From NCBI GenBank assembly GCA_030433055.1, contig JAUILJ010000072.1, forward strand, positions 1 through 15,313: 15,313 nt of DNA, read 5' to 3'. Positions within the stretch are counted from its first letter, which is position 1. Each line of letters starts with the position of its first letter. Source of the stretch: Polyangia bacterium. Lineage in GTDB: Bacteria; Myxococcota_A; Polyangia; Polyangiales; Polyangiaceae. A program made the position numbers and the translations under genes. Below are positions 6,386-13,623 of this stretch, in pieces. The notes beneath the pieces were generated by a model. The model did no database searches, was not told the DNA's origin, and worked only from the letters and a program-made list of their open reading frames with translations.

Positions 6386-7408
6386 GTGGACGCGTGGTTC
6401 AGTGCGGGGCTGGGCTGGACCTGGCTGCTCATCGGCGTACTCCTGCTGCTGCTCGGGGCGGTGGCGGGGCTCAGCTGGTGGCGTGCTCGTGGCGGGCCCC
6501 AGGAGCAGCATCGCCGCCTCTCTCCGCCCAGGGCAGCGGATCCTCCCGAGCGCCTCGACGCGCGACCGCCTGAGCCACAGGCGCCAGCAGCGCCCGCTGA
6601 ACCTGCCGCGTCCCCTGCGCCTGGCCCCGATACTCCAGCAGCGGTGGGGGACCGCGCCTCCGCGGCGCTCGCGTTGCTGCGTCCAACGCGGCATCCGCTG
6701 GTGTTGGTGCATGGAGTGCTGGGCTTTGACCGCGTTCAGGTGGGAGGATTTCGGGTTGATTATTTCCGTGGGGTAACTGATGAGCTGCGCCGTCAGGGCT
6801 TCCTGGTGTACGTCGTGCGGGTCGATCCGCTGGCGCCGATCCCCGTGCGTGCGGCGCAGCTCGCGGAGCAGGTGATCGCTCTGAAGGTGGGACGGGTGAA
6901 CTTGGTGGCTCACAGCATGGGCGGACTGGACGCGCGCTACGCGCTGGCTCACCTCGGGCTCGGCGAGTGGGTAGCTTCGCTGACCACCATCGGTACGCCT
7001 CATCGCGGTACGCCCGTCGCCGACCACGGCACGCGCTGGTTGGGTGACTTCCTCGGGCTACGTCGCGTCGCTCAGCGCTTGGGGGCTGACGTCGAAGGGT
7101 TCTGGGCGTTGACTACTCATCGCATGGAGCGGTTCAACGCTGAAGTCCCAGACGTCATGGGCGTCTGGTACGCCAGCGTCGTCAGCGAGGGCCGCAGCGC
7201 GAACCCCATCTTGCGCGTCACACGAAGCCTGTTGGAGCGTGGCCACGGCGCGAGTGATGGGCTCGTGCCAACTGACTCGCAGCGCTGGGGTACCGTAGTC
7301 GATCAGGTAGAGGCCGATCACTGGGCTCAAATTGGCTGGGGATTGGGCTTCGACGCGCCACGGCTCTACGTGCGCCTGGGGCATGTACTCGGGGAACGGG
7401 GCCTGTAG
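6386..7408 (+). CDS. Membrane-anchored alpha/beta-hydrolase lipase (Pseudomonas lipase-like)
   Basis: Protein of 340 aa, GTG start at 6386 with AGATGAGG directly upstream. Residues 8-29 form a single transmembrane helix. A Pro/Ala-rich linker runs to about 95, then the alpha/beta-hydrolase domain. The oxyanion strand LVLVHGVLGFD (105-115) is followed by the nucleophile elbow AHSMGG with Ser177, then LTTIGTPHRGTPVADH (199-214), strongly like bacterial family I triacylglycerol lipases. Asp291 in SDGLVP and His312 in ADHW fit the remaining triad. Family I lipases are usually secreted with a cleavable signal; this one seems tethered to the inner membrane with its catalytic domain outside. No foldase gene is in the window. 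It converges on the metallopeptidase gene with 7 bp between stops. Confidence 0.88.
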   Translation: MDAWFSAGLGWTWLLIGVLLLLLGAVAGLSWWRARGGPQEQHRRLSPPRAADPPERLDARPPEPQAPAAPAEPAASPAPGPDTPAAVGDRASAALALLRPTRHPLVLVHGVLGFDRVQVGGFRVDYFRGVTDELRRQGFLVYVVRVDPLAPIPVRAAQLAEQVIALKVGRVNLVAHSMGGLDARYALAHLGLGEWVASLTTIGTPHRGTPVADHGTRWLGDFLGLRRVAQRLGADVEGFWALTTHRMERFNAEVPDVMGVWYASVVSEGRSANPILRVTRSLLERGHGASDGLVPTDSQRWGTVVDQVEADHWAQIGWGLGFDAPRLYVRLGHVLGERGL

Positions 7409-7423
7409 GGTTGGCTCACAGGC
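7401..7423. terminator. Candidate bidirectional hairpin between lipase and peptidase genes
   Basis: GCCTGT (7401-7406) and ACAGGC (7418-7423) form a perfect 6-bp inverted repeat with an 11-nt loop. It spans both stop codons of the convergent genes (TAG 7406-7408 on +, TGA 7416-7418 on -). There is no T tract on either side, so it could act only as a weak or factor-assisted terminator. Confidence 0.35.
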
Positions 7424-8426
7424 GCAACGCCCAGCGCTGGAAGTCCTGATCGAAGTCTGCTGGCGCCTTTCCAGTTACCTTGAGGAAACTGGCTTCGCCG
7501 GTTGGGTCCTTCTCGGCCTGCTCTCGCCAGAGCCGATAGAATTTCCAGAGCTCACCGCGCTGGTCCAGCCACTGACAGAAGTAGCGAGCGAGGGCGTAGT
7601 ACAGATCCTCCGAGGCTCCACGGAACTCGTCGTCTCCAAGCTGGAACAGTCGCGAAAGCTTGGCTTTGGGGCGCTCACTCGGCGAGCGGATGGCGCGCGT
7701 GAGGCGGGGCAAGCGCCAGTTCGTGGCGCCGTGGATCTCGCCCTTGCGGGTGAGCACCGGGCGCTCGAACAACGACGCTAGCCCCTCGTTGAGCCACTCA
7801 GGGGCCGCTGGGAAGTCGGCGTCGAGGATCGGGTGTACCAGCTCGTGTGTGAGAGTGCCCACGCCGGGACCTAGGTTCATCGTGATCTGGCGCTCGTCGG
7901 GGCGGTAGAAGCCATAGGGAGTCGACGGCGGTTCGCCATAGCGCCGCTTGCAGTACGTGGCGTAGCTCGTCGCATCCGGGAACAGCAGCACCTTCACCGC
8001 CTTGCGAGGTAGCTGATCGAAGCGCTCGTGCATGTAGGCATCGAGCACTCGCTCGACGAACTTGTGACTCTGCACGAACGTGGCCTTCGACATCGCTCTG
8101 GGAGCTGCAACGACGAACACGCCTCGCAGCGTCCCGAGGTGGATGGAGTCCCCGAGATCGCTTCGTAGCTCTGCTCGGGTGGCTTCCAGATCCGCCTCAC
8201 TGGGTGCCAGCGCTTCGGCAGGTGGAGTGGGCGTGATCGAGGGTGCTGCGCTGGGGAGCAGAGGCCCCACGGTTGACGCGCTCGCTGCCGGAAGGTCCAC
8301 GCGTTGCGCGTGAGCGGGCACCGGCGTGACGCTCCGGTGTTGGGCAGCGGGAGACGGAACGTCACGGCAGCCTGCGAGCGATGCAACGCACAGGCTGACC
8401 GAGAGGCTGAGCGAAAGCGGGCGCAT
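7416..8426 (-). CDS. Lipoprotein HExxH metallopeptidase (gluzincin, peptidase MA-like)
   Basis: Protein of 336 aa. The ATG at 8426 gives a lipoprotein signal with lipobox LAGC, lipidated Cys20. The open frame continues upstream to 8678 but that part overlaps the preceding gene and is not plausible. A Ser/Pro/Ala-rich tether (21-78) leads to the catalytic domain. It contains HELVH (194-198) and, 16 residues later, NEGLAS with Glu214 as likely third zinc ligand. This is the HExxH...E arrangement of gluzincins, in the style of the peptidase MA/DUF1570 group. The preceding VKVLLFPDATSYATYC stretch (144-159) is also typical. I infer an envelope-anchored protease of unknown substrate. It lies 55 bp behind the 610-aa gene, so it is probably co-transcribed. 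No Shine-Dalgarno is visible. Confidence 0.85.
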   Translation of the reverse strand: MRPLSLSLSVSLCVASLAGCRDVPSPAAQHRSVTPVPAHAQRVDLPAASASTVGPLLPSAAPSITPTPPAEALAPSEADLEATRAELRSDLGDSIHLGTLRGVFVVAAPRAMSKATFVQSHKFVERVLDAYMHERFDQLPRKAVKVLLFPDATSYATYCKRRYGEPPSTPYGFYRPDERQITMNLGPGVGTLTHELVHPILDADFPAAPEWLNEGLASLFERPVLTRKGEIHGATNWRLPRLTRAIRSPSERPKAKLSRLFQLGDDEFRGASEDLYYALARYFCQWLDQRGELWKFYRLWREQAEKDPTGEASFLKVTGKAPADFDQDFQRWALRL

Positions 8427-8481
8427 GCAGGAGGCATCGCCGAGAGCGCACGGAGTGTGACAACGCGACCAATCGGAAGGG

Positions 8482-10314
8482 TCAGTGCCAGGTCTTCCCG
8501 AGGTCCACGCTCTCGGCGAACTCGATGCGCAGCAAGTCTGCTCGGGTCTTTCCTCCCGCGCGTCGCCAGAACACCACCAAGCGCGGGGGAGCGCCGCCTC
8601 CGGTGGAAAGCAGCAGGAGCTGCGGCTGGGTCGCGTTGCCTTGCTCTCCCGGCCTGGCGACCTCCACGGGTGCTTCACTCCCCTCGGGGGTCACGCGCTG
8701 GACCAGCAGCGCGCCGCCGACGACGAAGGCGAGCAGCGTGGTGCGATCGACACAGGTTGCCTCGGTGCGGAGCGCGGCGTTGGCGCCAAATAGCACAGGG
8801 GAATCGACCTGTTGAGCTCGCTTGGGGTCTTTCGGATCACGCAAGGCGAGCCGGTCTTTCGTTACCTCGAGGATTCGAGCTTCGCAGGCGCCGCAGATCA
8901 AGTTGGGGCGAGTGCCCGAGGTCAGGGGCCAGGTCACGGTGCTCGGCTTTGCGTTCCCTTCTGGGTAGCGGATCAGCGACGCAGCCGACTCGCCGCGAAA
9001 CAGGAGCGCGCTCGCCCGCTCGTCACCGCACATCTCCCGAGTCTCGATCAGCGTGAGATCTTCGGGGAGAGGTAGCGCTGGAGCGAGATCGGCGGCCTGG
9101 TCGCCGGGCGCCTCGAGGGGTGCCGTCAGAAGCCCCGATTGCTCGAGGTAGAGCCTGGCCGGGGTGGCGGTCGCCGTCAGCAGGGCGCCTGGATACTCGT
9201 GTTCGCTGAGCTGCTCGCCTCGAGCATCGTAGTAGACGACCCGCGTGGACGCGCCGCTTGTTGCCGGGAGGATCCAGGCAAAGGTGTCCGCGGCCAGCGG
9301 CACGACGCTCGTGCTCGGCGGGCTACTACGACTTGCCTGCTCCGCGGCGGTGTCTACCGCTCGGTCCACGCTCAGCGTAGAGCTGGCCGCGAGCAGGCCG
9401 TCATCGACGGAAAACGCCCGGCCCGCATTGCCAAATGACTCGGTCACGCGCAGCCCCTGGCCGGAAGCGAGCAAGCCGAGCTGGGGGAGTTCCCGTCCCG
9501 GCGGAGCGGTGGGCCCATCGGGAAGGCTCAAGCTCAGGGTTCGCCACGACGCAGCGGAGCCGGGCTGGGCGACCGCGCCCGCTACCCAGGCCCCGAACTT
9601 GGCGCGGCGTCCTCGCGTGGCGACGGCCAAGCGTGGTGCGGGGTTCGCCGCGAGAGTCATCCGAAAGTCCGCGATGGGTTCGCCGAGGCTGACCTCGAGC
9701 GCGAGCCGCGGGTCCGGCACGCCGCGGGCGGCCTCTCCTGCAAGGGGGCAAGCTCCTACGTCGTACACTTTCTCGGCTTGAGCGACCTTGCAGGTCAGCT
9801 CGAGCAGGCGATTGGTGTCGGCTATCAGCTCCAGCGTCGGGCTCTGGGCGTCTGTGCCAGGTTTCGTCGACCAGGCTGCGGCGTCTCGAGTGTAGTCGAG
9901 ACCAGCCAAGCGATCAGCGATGGTCGCGATGGTCTGGACCTCGTTTGGCGAGCGGTGGTAAAAATTATCCTTGTGGATTTGGGCCTGAGCTTTGAGGCTC
10001 GCCGCCAAGGAGGCGCAAGGCTCCAGGGGCTTTGCCTTGGACAGGCTCAGCGCCAAGCGCTTGAACAGCATGGCTTCCAGCCCGCGCTTTGCCTCAGGCG
10101 AGCCAGGGTCTGGAGGTCGCGCGCCGACTACACAGGCCGCGAACTGACTGGCAGCGCCATGGAGCCTCGCCGCAGTCTCCGTGGCCGAGCGCCTCGAGAC
10201 GTACCAGTGCGCGAAGCCCAGTGCAGCCAGCGCGAGGAGCGCCCAGCGGCCACGGCTCCAAGCGAGACGGGGGCGCTTGGGAGGTGCGGATTGGGCTTCG
10301 ATGTCCTCGGCCAT
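8482..10314 (-). CDS. Single-pass membrane protein with large extracytoplasmic domain, unknown
   Basis: Protein of 610 aa from ATG 10314. A short Pro/Arg-rich cytoplasmic start leads to one transmembrane helix at about 23-39, flanked by Arg on both sides, so the rest is probably periplasmic. A helical region (about 44-210) contains several Cys (for example C61, C99). From about 215 onward the protein is beta-rich with recurring strand-turn units (LAVATRG, GLLASGQGLRVTE, TFAWILPA, ALLFRG, LLAFVVGGALLVQRV, RLVVFWRR). This looks like a propeller-type repeat domain, and an ICGACEAR pair sits between strands. No family is recognised. Downstream in the same unit is the lipoprotein metallopeptidase. 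A shared envelope role is inferred from position only. TAGGAT, 11-16 nt upstream of the ATG, is a weak ribosome site. Confidence 0.8.
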   Translation of the reverse strand: MAEDIEAQSAPPKRPRLAWSRGRWALLALAALGFAHWYVSRRSATETAARLHGAASQFAACVVGARPPDPGSPEAKRGLEAMLFKRLALSLSKAKPLEPCASLAASLKAQAQIHKDNFYHRSPNEVQTIATIADRLAGLDYTRDAAAWSTKPGTDAQSPTLELIADTNRLLELTCKVAQAEKVYDVGACPLAGEAARGVPDPRLALEVSLGEPIADFRMTLAANPAPRLAVATRGRRAKFGAWVAGAVAQPGSAASWRTLSLSLPDGPTAPPGRELPQLGLLASGQGLRVTESFGNAGRAFSVDDGLLAASSTLSVDRAVDTAAEQASRSSPPSTSVVPLAADTFAWILPATSGASTRVVYYDARGEQLSEHEYPGALLTATATPARLYLEQSGLLTAPLEAPGDQAADLAPALPLPEDLTLIETREMCGDERASALLFRGESAASLIRYPEGNAKPSTVTWPLTSGTRPNLICGACEARILEVTKDRLALRDPKDPKRAQQVDSPVLFGANAALRTEATCVDRTTLLAFVVGGALLVQRVTPEGSEAPVEVARPGEQGNATQPQLLLLSTGGGAPPRLVVFWRRAGGKTRADLLRIEFAESVDLGKTWH

Positions 10315-10467
10315 GAGGCGCGCATCCTACGCCGAAAGTCAGGTACAGCCGCGCCTCACCCCCAAAAAAACCAGCTATGTCGCGTCGATGGATGAGTGGG
10401 CCAGAGGCGCTTCCCAGGGAAAAACCCGGATGCGGGTCGATGTGGGATGGTGTAAGCCCCATCTCCC

Positions 10468-11724
10468 ATGAGCAAGCCCCTCTCCGTGCTCGCGCTGCTT
10501 GGCGCTGCCCTGTTCTCACTGCCCGTCGCCGCGCAGCCAAACCAGAGCAACATCTACGGTGGACAACCCGCAGCGAGCTGCGAGTGGCCGACCAGCGTGT
10601 TCCTGGGAGGCTGCAGCGGGACGCTCATCCATCCGCGGGTAGTGATCTATGCAGCTCACTGTGGGGACCATATCCCCGAGGTGGCGTTCGGCGAAAACGG
10701 CGACGAACCTGCGCGCGTCGTTGCCACGGAAAAATGTGAGACGTTTCCCGGAGGTAGCCCGAATGGGGGCAATGCTCACGGCACCGACTTTGCCTACTGC
10801 GTGCTGAAGGAAGCCCAGGACGACATCCCGATCGTGCCCGTCCTGATGGGGTGCGAGACGGAGATCCTCAAACCGGGGCAAGAGGTGGTCGCCGTGGGGT
10901 TCGGCAACACCGATGACGGCCAGTTCGGGATCAAGCACGAGGTCGCGATGCCCTTCGGCTACTTCGACCAGTACGGTCAGGCGTTCATCGGCGGAGAAGG
11001 CAAGGACACTTGCCAGGGTGACTCGGGGGGCCCGGTCTTCGTGCGTCTCGCCGACCAGAGCTGGAGGGTGTTTGGCATCACCAGCTATGGAGATGGCTGC
11101 GGTGGCGGCGGGTGGTACTCGGTGATGCACCGCCACATCGAGTGGGTCGAGAAGAAGAGCGGGATTGACGTTACACCGTGCCACACGGCGCGCGGCGAGT
11201 GGCAGCCAACAGCGGGCTGTGGCAATTTCCCTGTGGATACTAAAGGCGCCGGGGCCGACTGGGCGCACGGCTGCGCCCTGCCGGTGGACTCCGGGTACGC
11301 TCAGACCTGTGGGGCGCCCTACGTCCCTCCGGCGCCCGCGGGGGGCGCGGGAGGCGTTGGCGGCGCTGCTGGGGTTGGCGGCGCTGCTGGGCTTGGCGGT
11401 GCAGGGAGTCCAGGCGCCGGCGGCAGCTCGGGGAGCGCGGCTGGAGGCACAGGCGGTGTCGGCGCCAGCGCAGGGAACGCCGCCGTGGGAGGTGCGAGCA
11501 CGGGTGGAGCAGGCGCGTCCAGCGGTGGTGCGGGCGGAGGCTCGGCAGGGGCTCCGGACTGCGAGTATCCGTGCGAGGAACCGCCGGTCGACATTGTGGA
11601 CCGAGGGTGTGGCTGTCGAGTGGGTGCCCCATCGAGCGGCTCGAGCACGTCGGGGCTCTGGGTGTTCGGCTTGCTGGTCGCTCGGCGCCGTCGCCGTCGC
11701 GCTCAGCGCACTCAGGTTGCGTGA
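10468..11724 (+). CDS. Secreted trypsin-like serine protease with MYXO-CTERM-type tail
   Basis: Protein of 418 aa. The signal peptide is residues 1-22 (cleavage after VAA). IYGG at 29-32 is the usual N terminus of an activated S1 protease, after only about six propeptide residues. The triad is His64 (YAAHC), Asp107 (TDFAYC) and Ser186 (CQGDSGGP). Asp180, six residues before Ser186, occupies the S1-pocket position that gives trypsin its Arg/Lys preference. After the domain (to about 232) comes a Cys-rich stretch, then a Gly/Ala/Ser linker (about 289-362), then CEYPCEEPP, GCGC (380-383), a short hydrophobic stretch (396-405) and six Arg. That order matches the MYXO-CTERM surface-sorting signal, though the hydrophobic part is short. 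The stop overlaps the convergent DUF2891 gene by 13 bp. No Shine-Dalgarno is visible. Confidence 0.92.
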   Translation: MSKPLSVLALLGAALFSLPVAAQPNQSNIYGGQPAASCEWPTSVFLGGCSGTLIHPRVVIYAAHCGDHIPEVAFGENGDEPARVVATEKCETFPGGSPNGGNAHGTDFAYCVLKEAQDDIPIVPVLMGCETEILKPGQEVVAVGFGNTDDGQFGIKHEVAMPFGYFDQYGQAFIGGEGKDTCQGDSGGPVFVRLADQSWRVFGITSYGDGCGGGGWYSVMHRHIEWVEKKSGIDVTPCHTARGEWQPTAGCGNFPVDTKGAGADWAHGCALPVDSGYAQTCGAPYVPPAPAGGAGGVGGAAGVGGAAGLGGAGSPGAGGSSGSAAGGTGGVGASAGNAAVGGASTGGAGASSGGAGGGSAGAPDCEYPCEEPPVDIVDRGCGCRVGAPSSGSSTSGLWVFGLLVARRRRRRAQRTQVA

Positions 11725-11734
11725 TGCAACCTGA
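11712..11734. terminator. Bidirectional hairpin over both convergent stop codons
   Basis: TCAGGTTGC (11712-11720) and GCAACCTGA (11726-11734) form a perfect 9-bp stem with loop GTGAT. The loop and stem contain the protease TGA (11722-11724) and, on the other strand, the DUF2891 TGA (11712-11714). The position between two convergent transcripts suits a bidirectional terminator. A T tract is lacking, so strength is uncertain. Confidence 0.55.
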
Positions 11735-12797
11735 CCTCGACCTCCAGCAGCAGGACGAAGCTGCCTATCCAGTGACTGACCGCAAACGGCAGTAGAGCAG
11801 CCAGATCCTTCGGTCTGGCTTGTGCAGAGCTTGAGAAGTCTCCGCACAGGCACTGCTCCAACCCCCGCTGGCGATGAGCGTGTCCCGCGCCCAGCAGCGC
11901 CCGTTGCAGGCTGCTGCCTGGCAGGTGTCGCGCGATGCGCAGGAACATCCAAGCGCGGCTCAGGTTGAGGCCGATCAGGTGTGCGAGCTTGCCGTCGCTT
12001 GGATCTGGACAGTCGACGGGGGAGAGCAGCTGGTCATCTGCGAAGTACCGGCGGCAGAAATCGGCGAACGCGTCAGGGGTCAGCGTGCGAGTGAGCACGT
12101 CGGCCGCCGCCAGACCCGGGGACAGGAAATCGTTTCCCGACGGTTCGAGATGGAGCGCCGCTGGGCCGTCGCCGGCAAAGTGCCGCTCTGCAACGCTCGA
12201 GGCTCGTCGGTGCGAGCCTTCGCTCCAGGGCGCTTCCCACCCCTCCGCCCAGTCCAGGAGCAGGCTCAGAGCGAAGGCGCTTTGGCCGTGCTCACCGCTG
12301 CGGATGGGGTAGGGCAGGCTCTCGAGCCAGGTCAGGAGCCGCGTCGCGCAAAGCTGTTCCAACGACGCACAAGCCGCGTGCTCTGCTTGCAGCGTGGGTG
12401 CGTTGCGGAGCGAGCTACACAGGCGCAGGAACCACGCCCAGCCGTAGGGCCGCTCGAAGCGGGGATGCGCGAGCAGGAACTCATGCTCGATCCGCAGCTG
12501 CGCCGGGGTGAGGCCGTGGGCGAGCGCGTGCTGCGTGGCCTGGAGGAGCTCTGGTCGCAGCGCCCAAGGGCCACCTCGGTGCTGGAGCTGGGCAAGCTCA
12601 CTGAGCAACCAATGAGAGTGAACCGCGGAGTGCCAATCGAAGCAGCCGTAGAATGTCGGGTGGATGGTTCTGGGGGGGAGAGGCGCGCTCGCGTCCAGTG
12701 GGCGAGGCGTCGGCCCGTGGGCGTCGTAACAGTGAGGTGACTCCGTGCGGATCACACTCAGCCCGAGCGCCGCCAGCCGCTCAGCGAAGGTCTGCAT
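11712..12797 (-). CDS. DUF2891 family protein, candidate HxH methylation substrate
   Basis: Protein of 361 aa, full length for DUF2891. The diagnostic segment IHPTFYGCFDWHSAVHSHW (45-63) is followed by FERPYGWAWFLRL (114-126) and a C-terminal SHWIGSF (341-347). Spaced helices fit an all-alpha fold. The biochemical function of the family is unknown to me. The clustered His and Asp residues at 54-62 suggest a metal or active site. Two His-small-His motifs are present: HSH (60-62) and HAH (306-308). There is no signal peptide, so it should be cytoplasmic. The ATG at 12797 lies inside the end of the methyltransferase gene (17-bp overlap), with GGAGG at 12801-12805. It is the last gene of the operon. 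Confidence 0.88.
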   Translation of the reverse strand: MQTFAERLAALGLSVIRTESPHCYDAHGPTPRPLDASAPLPPRTIHPTFYGCFDWHSAVHSHWLLSELAQLQHRGGPWALRPELLQATQHALAHGLTPAQLRIEHEFLLAHPRFERPYGWAWFLRLCSSLRNAPTLQAEHAACASLEQLCATRLLTWLESLPYPIRSGEHGQSAFALSLLLDWAEGWEAPWSEGSHRRASSVAERHFAGDGPAALHLEPSGNDFLSPGLAAADVLTRTLTPDAFADFCRRYFADDQLLSPVDCPDPSDGKLAHLIGLNLSRAWMFLRIARHLPGSSLQRALLGAGHAHRQRGLEQCLCGDFSSSAQARPKDLAALLPFAVSHWIGSFVLLLEVEVRLHHAT

Positions 12798-13623
12798 CGT
12801 CCTCCACCTTCGCGATCACGACCGCGGTGTCCAGCGCGTAGGCGGCGCGGCGGCTATCGCCTCCCGAGAGGTATGGCGCCCGGCTCAGCAGTGTCGGGCT
12901 GAAGCCGCGCGCCGGGAGCACGCGAGCGCACAGATCGCGGGCGCAAGCCGCCCAGTTCGAGCCAGCCACATCCAGCGGCTCCAGCGGATCGAGGGTCCTG
13001 GCTCCAGAGTAGTACATGGGTTCGTAGGGCAATGGGACCGACAGGAGCAGGCGACCATTGGGCGAGAGCACTCCGCGGATCGCATCGAGGAGCGACCCCG
13101 GCTTGGGGCACCGATCGAGCACGTTGAAGCAACTCACGAGGTCGAAGGGTGCACCGATCAGACCCTCGCTTGTTTCCGCGAGGTCGATGCGCAGGCACTC
13201 GAAGCCCAAGCGATTCAGGCGGCGGGCCATGCCCCAAGAGCGCTCCGTCGTCACCAGCCGGTCGCACCACGGAGCCAGCGCGTGGGTCACATCCCCCGAC
13301 CCCGCTCCCACGTCCAGGCAGGAGCGGATGCGCGCGCCGGCTGGTAGGCCCAACAGCGCACCGATCTGGGCACTGCTCAACAGGAACATGGGGTACATGT
13401 CGAGCAGCGCGTTGGCGTCGAAGTCCGACACGTACTCCCTCAGGATGCGCTGGGCAAACGTCTTGAACGAGCCGCGGCGTTGTCCGGCGAGTTCACGCAG
13501 CCACTCCGCGGTCTCCGCATCGGTGTGGAGGCGGTGGCTGCGTACTCCTGCGGGTAGCGCTTCCTCGGGGATCGCGTACTCGAGCGAGACGCCCACCGGT
13601 AGCAGATCAGTCGCCCGATCCAT
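12781..13623 (-). CDS. METTL9/DREV-like SAM-dependent methyltransferase
   Basis: Protein of 280 aa from ATG 13623, which overlaps the preceding TGA by one base (TGATG). The longer open frame to 13842 runs over the oxidoreductase gene and is rejected. SAM motif I is LDVGAGSGDVT (103-113), followed by TERSWGMARRL (126-136). The signature FDLVSCFNVLDRC (160-172), then LLDAIRGVLSPNGRLLLSVPLP, then GSNW (221-224), GFSPTLLSRAPYLSGGD (240-256) and YALDTAVVIAKV (262-273) correspond in order to human METTL9. Upstream, FAQRILREYVSDFDANALLDMYPMF also fits the family's N-terminal region. METTL9 makes 1-methylhistidine in HxH motifs. The bacterial substrate is unknown; the adjacent DUF2891 protein is a candidate. 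Confidence 0.85.
   Translation of the reverse strand: MDRATDLLPVGVSLEYAIPEEALPAGVRSHRLHTDAETAEWLRELAGQRRGSFKTFAQRILREYVSDFDANALLDMYPMFLLSSAQIGALLGLPAGARIRSCLDVGAGSGDVTHALAPWCDRLVTTERSWGMARRLNRLGFECLRIDLAETSEGLIGAPFDLVSCFNVLDRCPKPGSLLDAIRGVLSPNGRLLLSVPLPYEPMYYSGARTLDPLEPLDVAGSNWAACARDLCARVLPARGFSPTLLSRAPYLSGGDSRRAAYALDTAVVIAKVEDDADLR

Noticed and set aside
8427..8678. N-terminal extension of the metallopeptidase
   Set aside because: It overlaps the end of the 610-aa gene and would bury the lipoprotein signal that begins at 8426.
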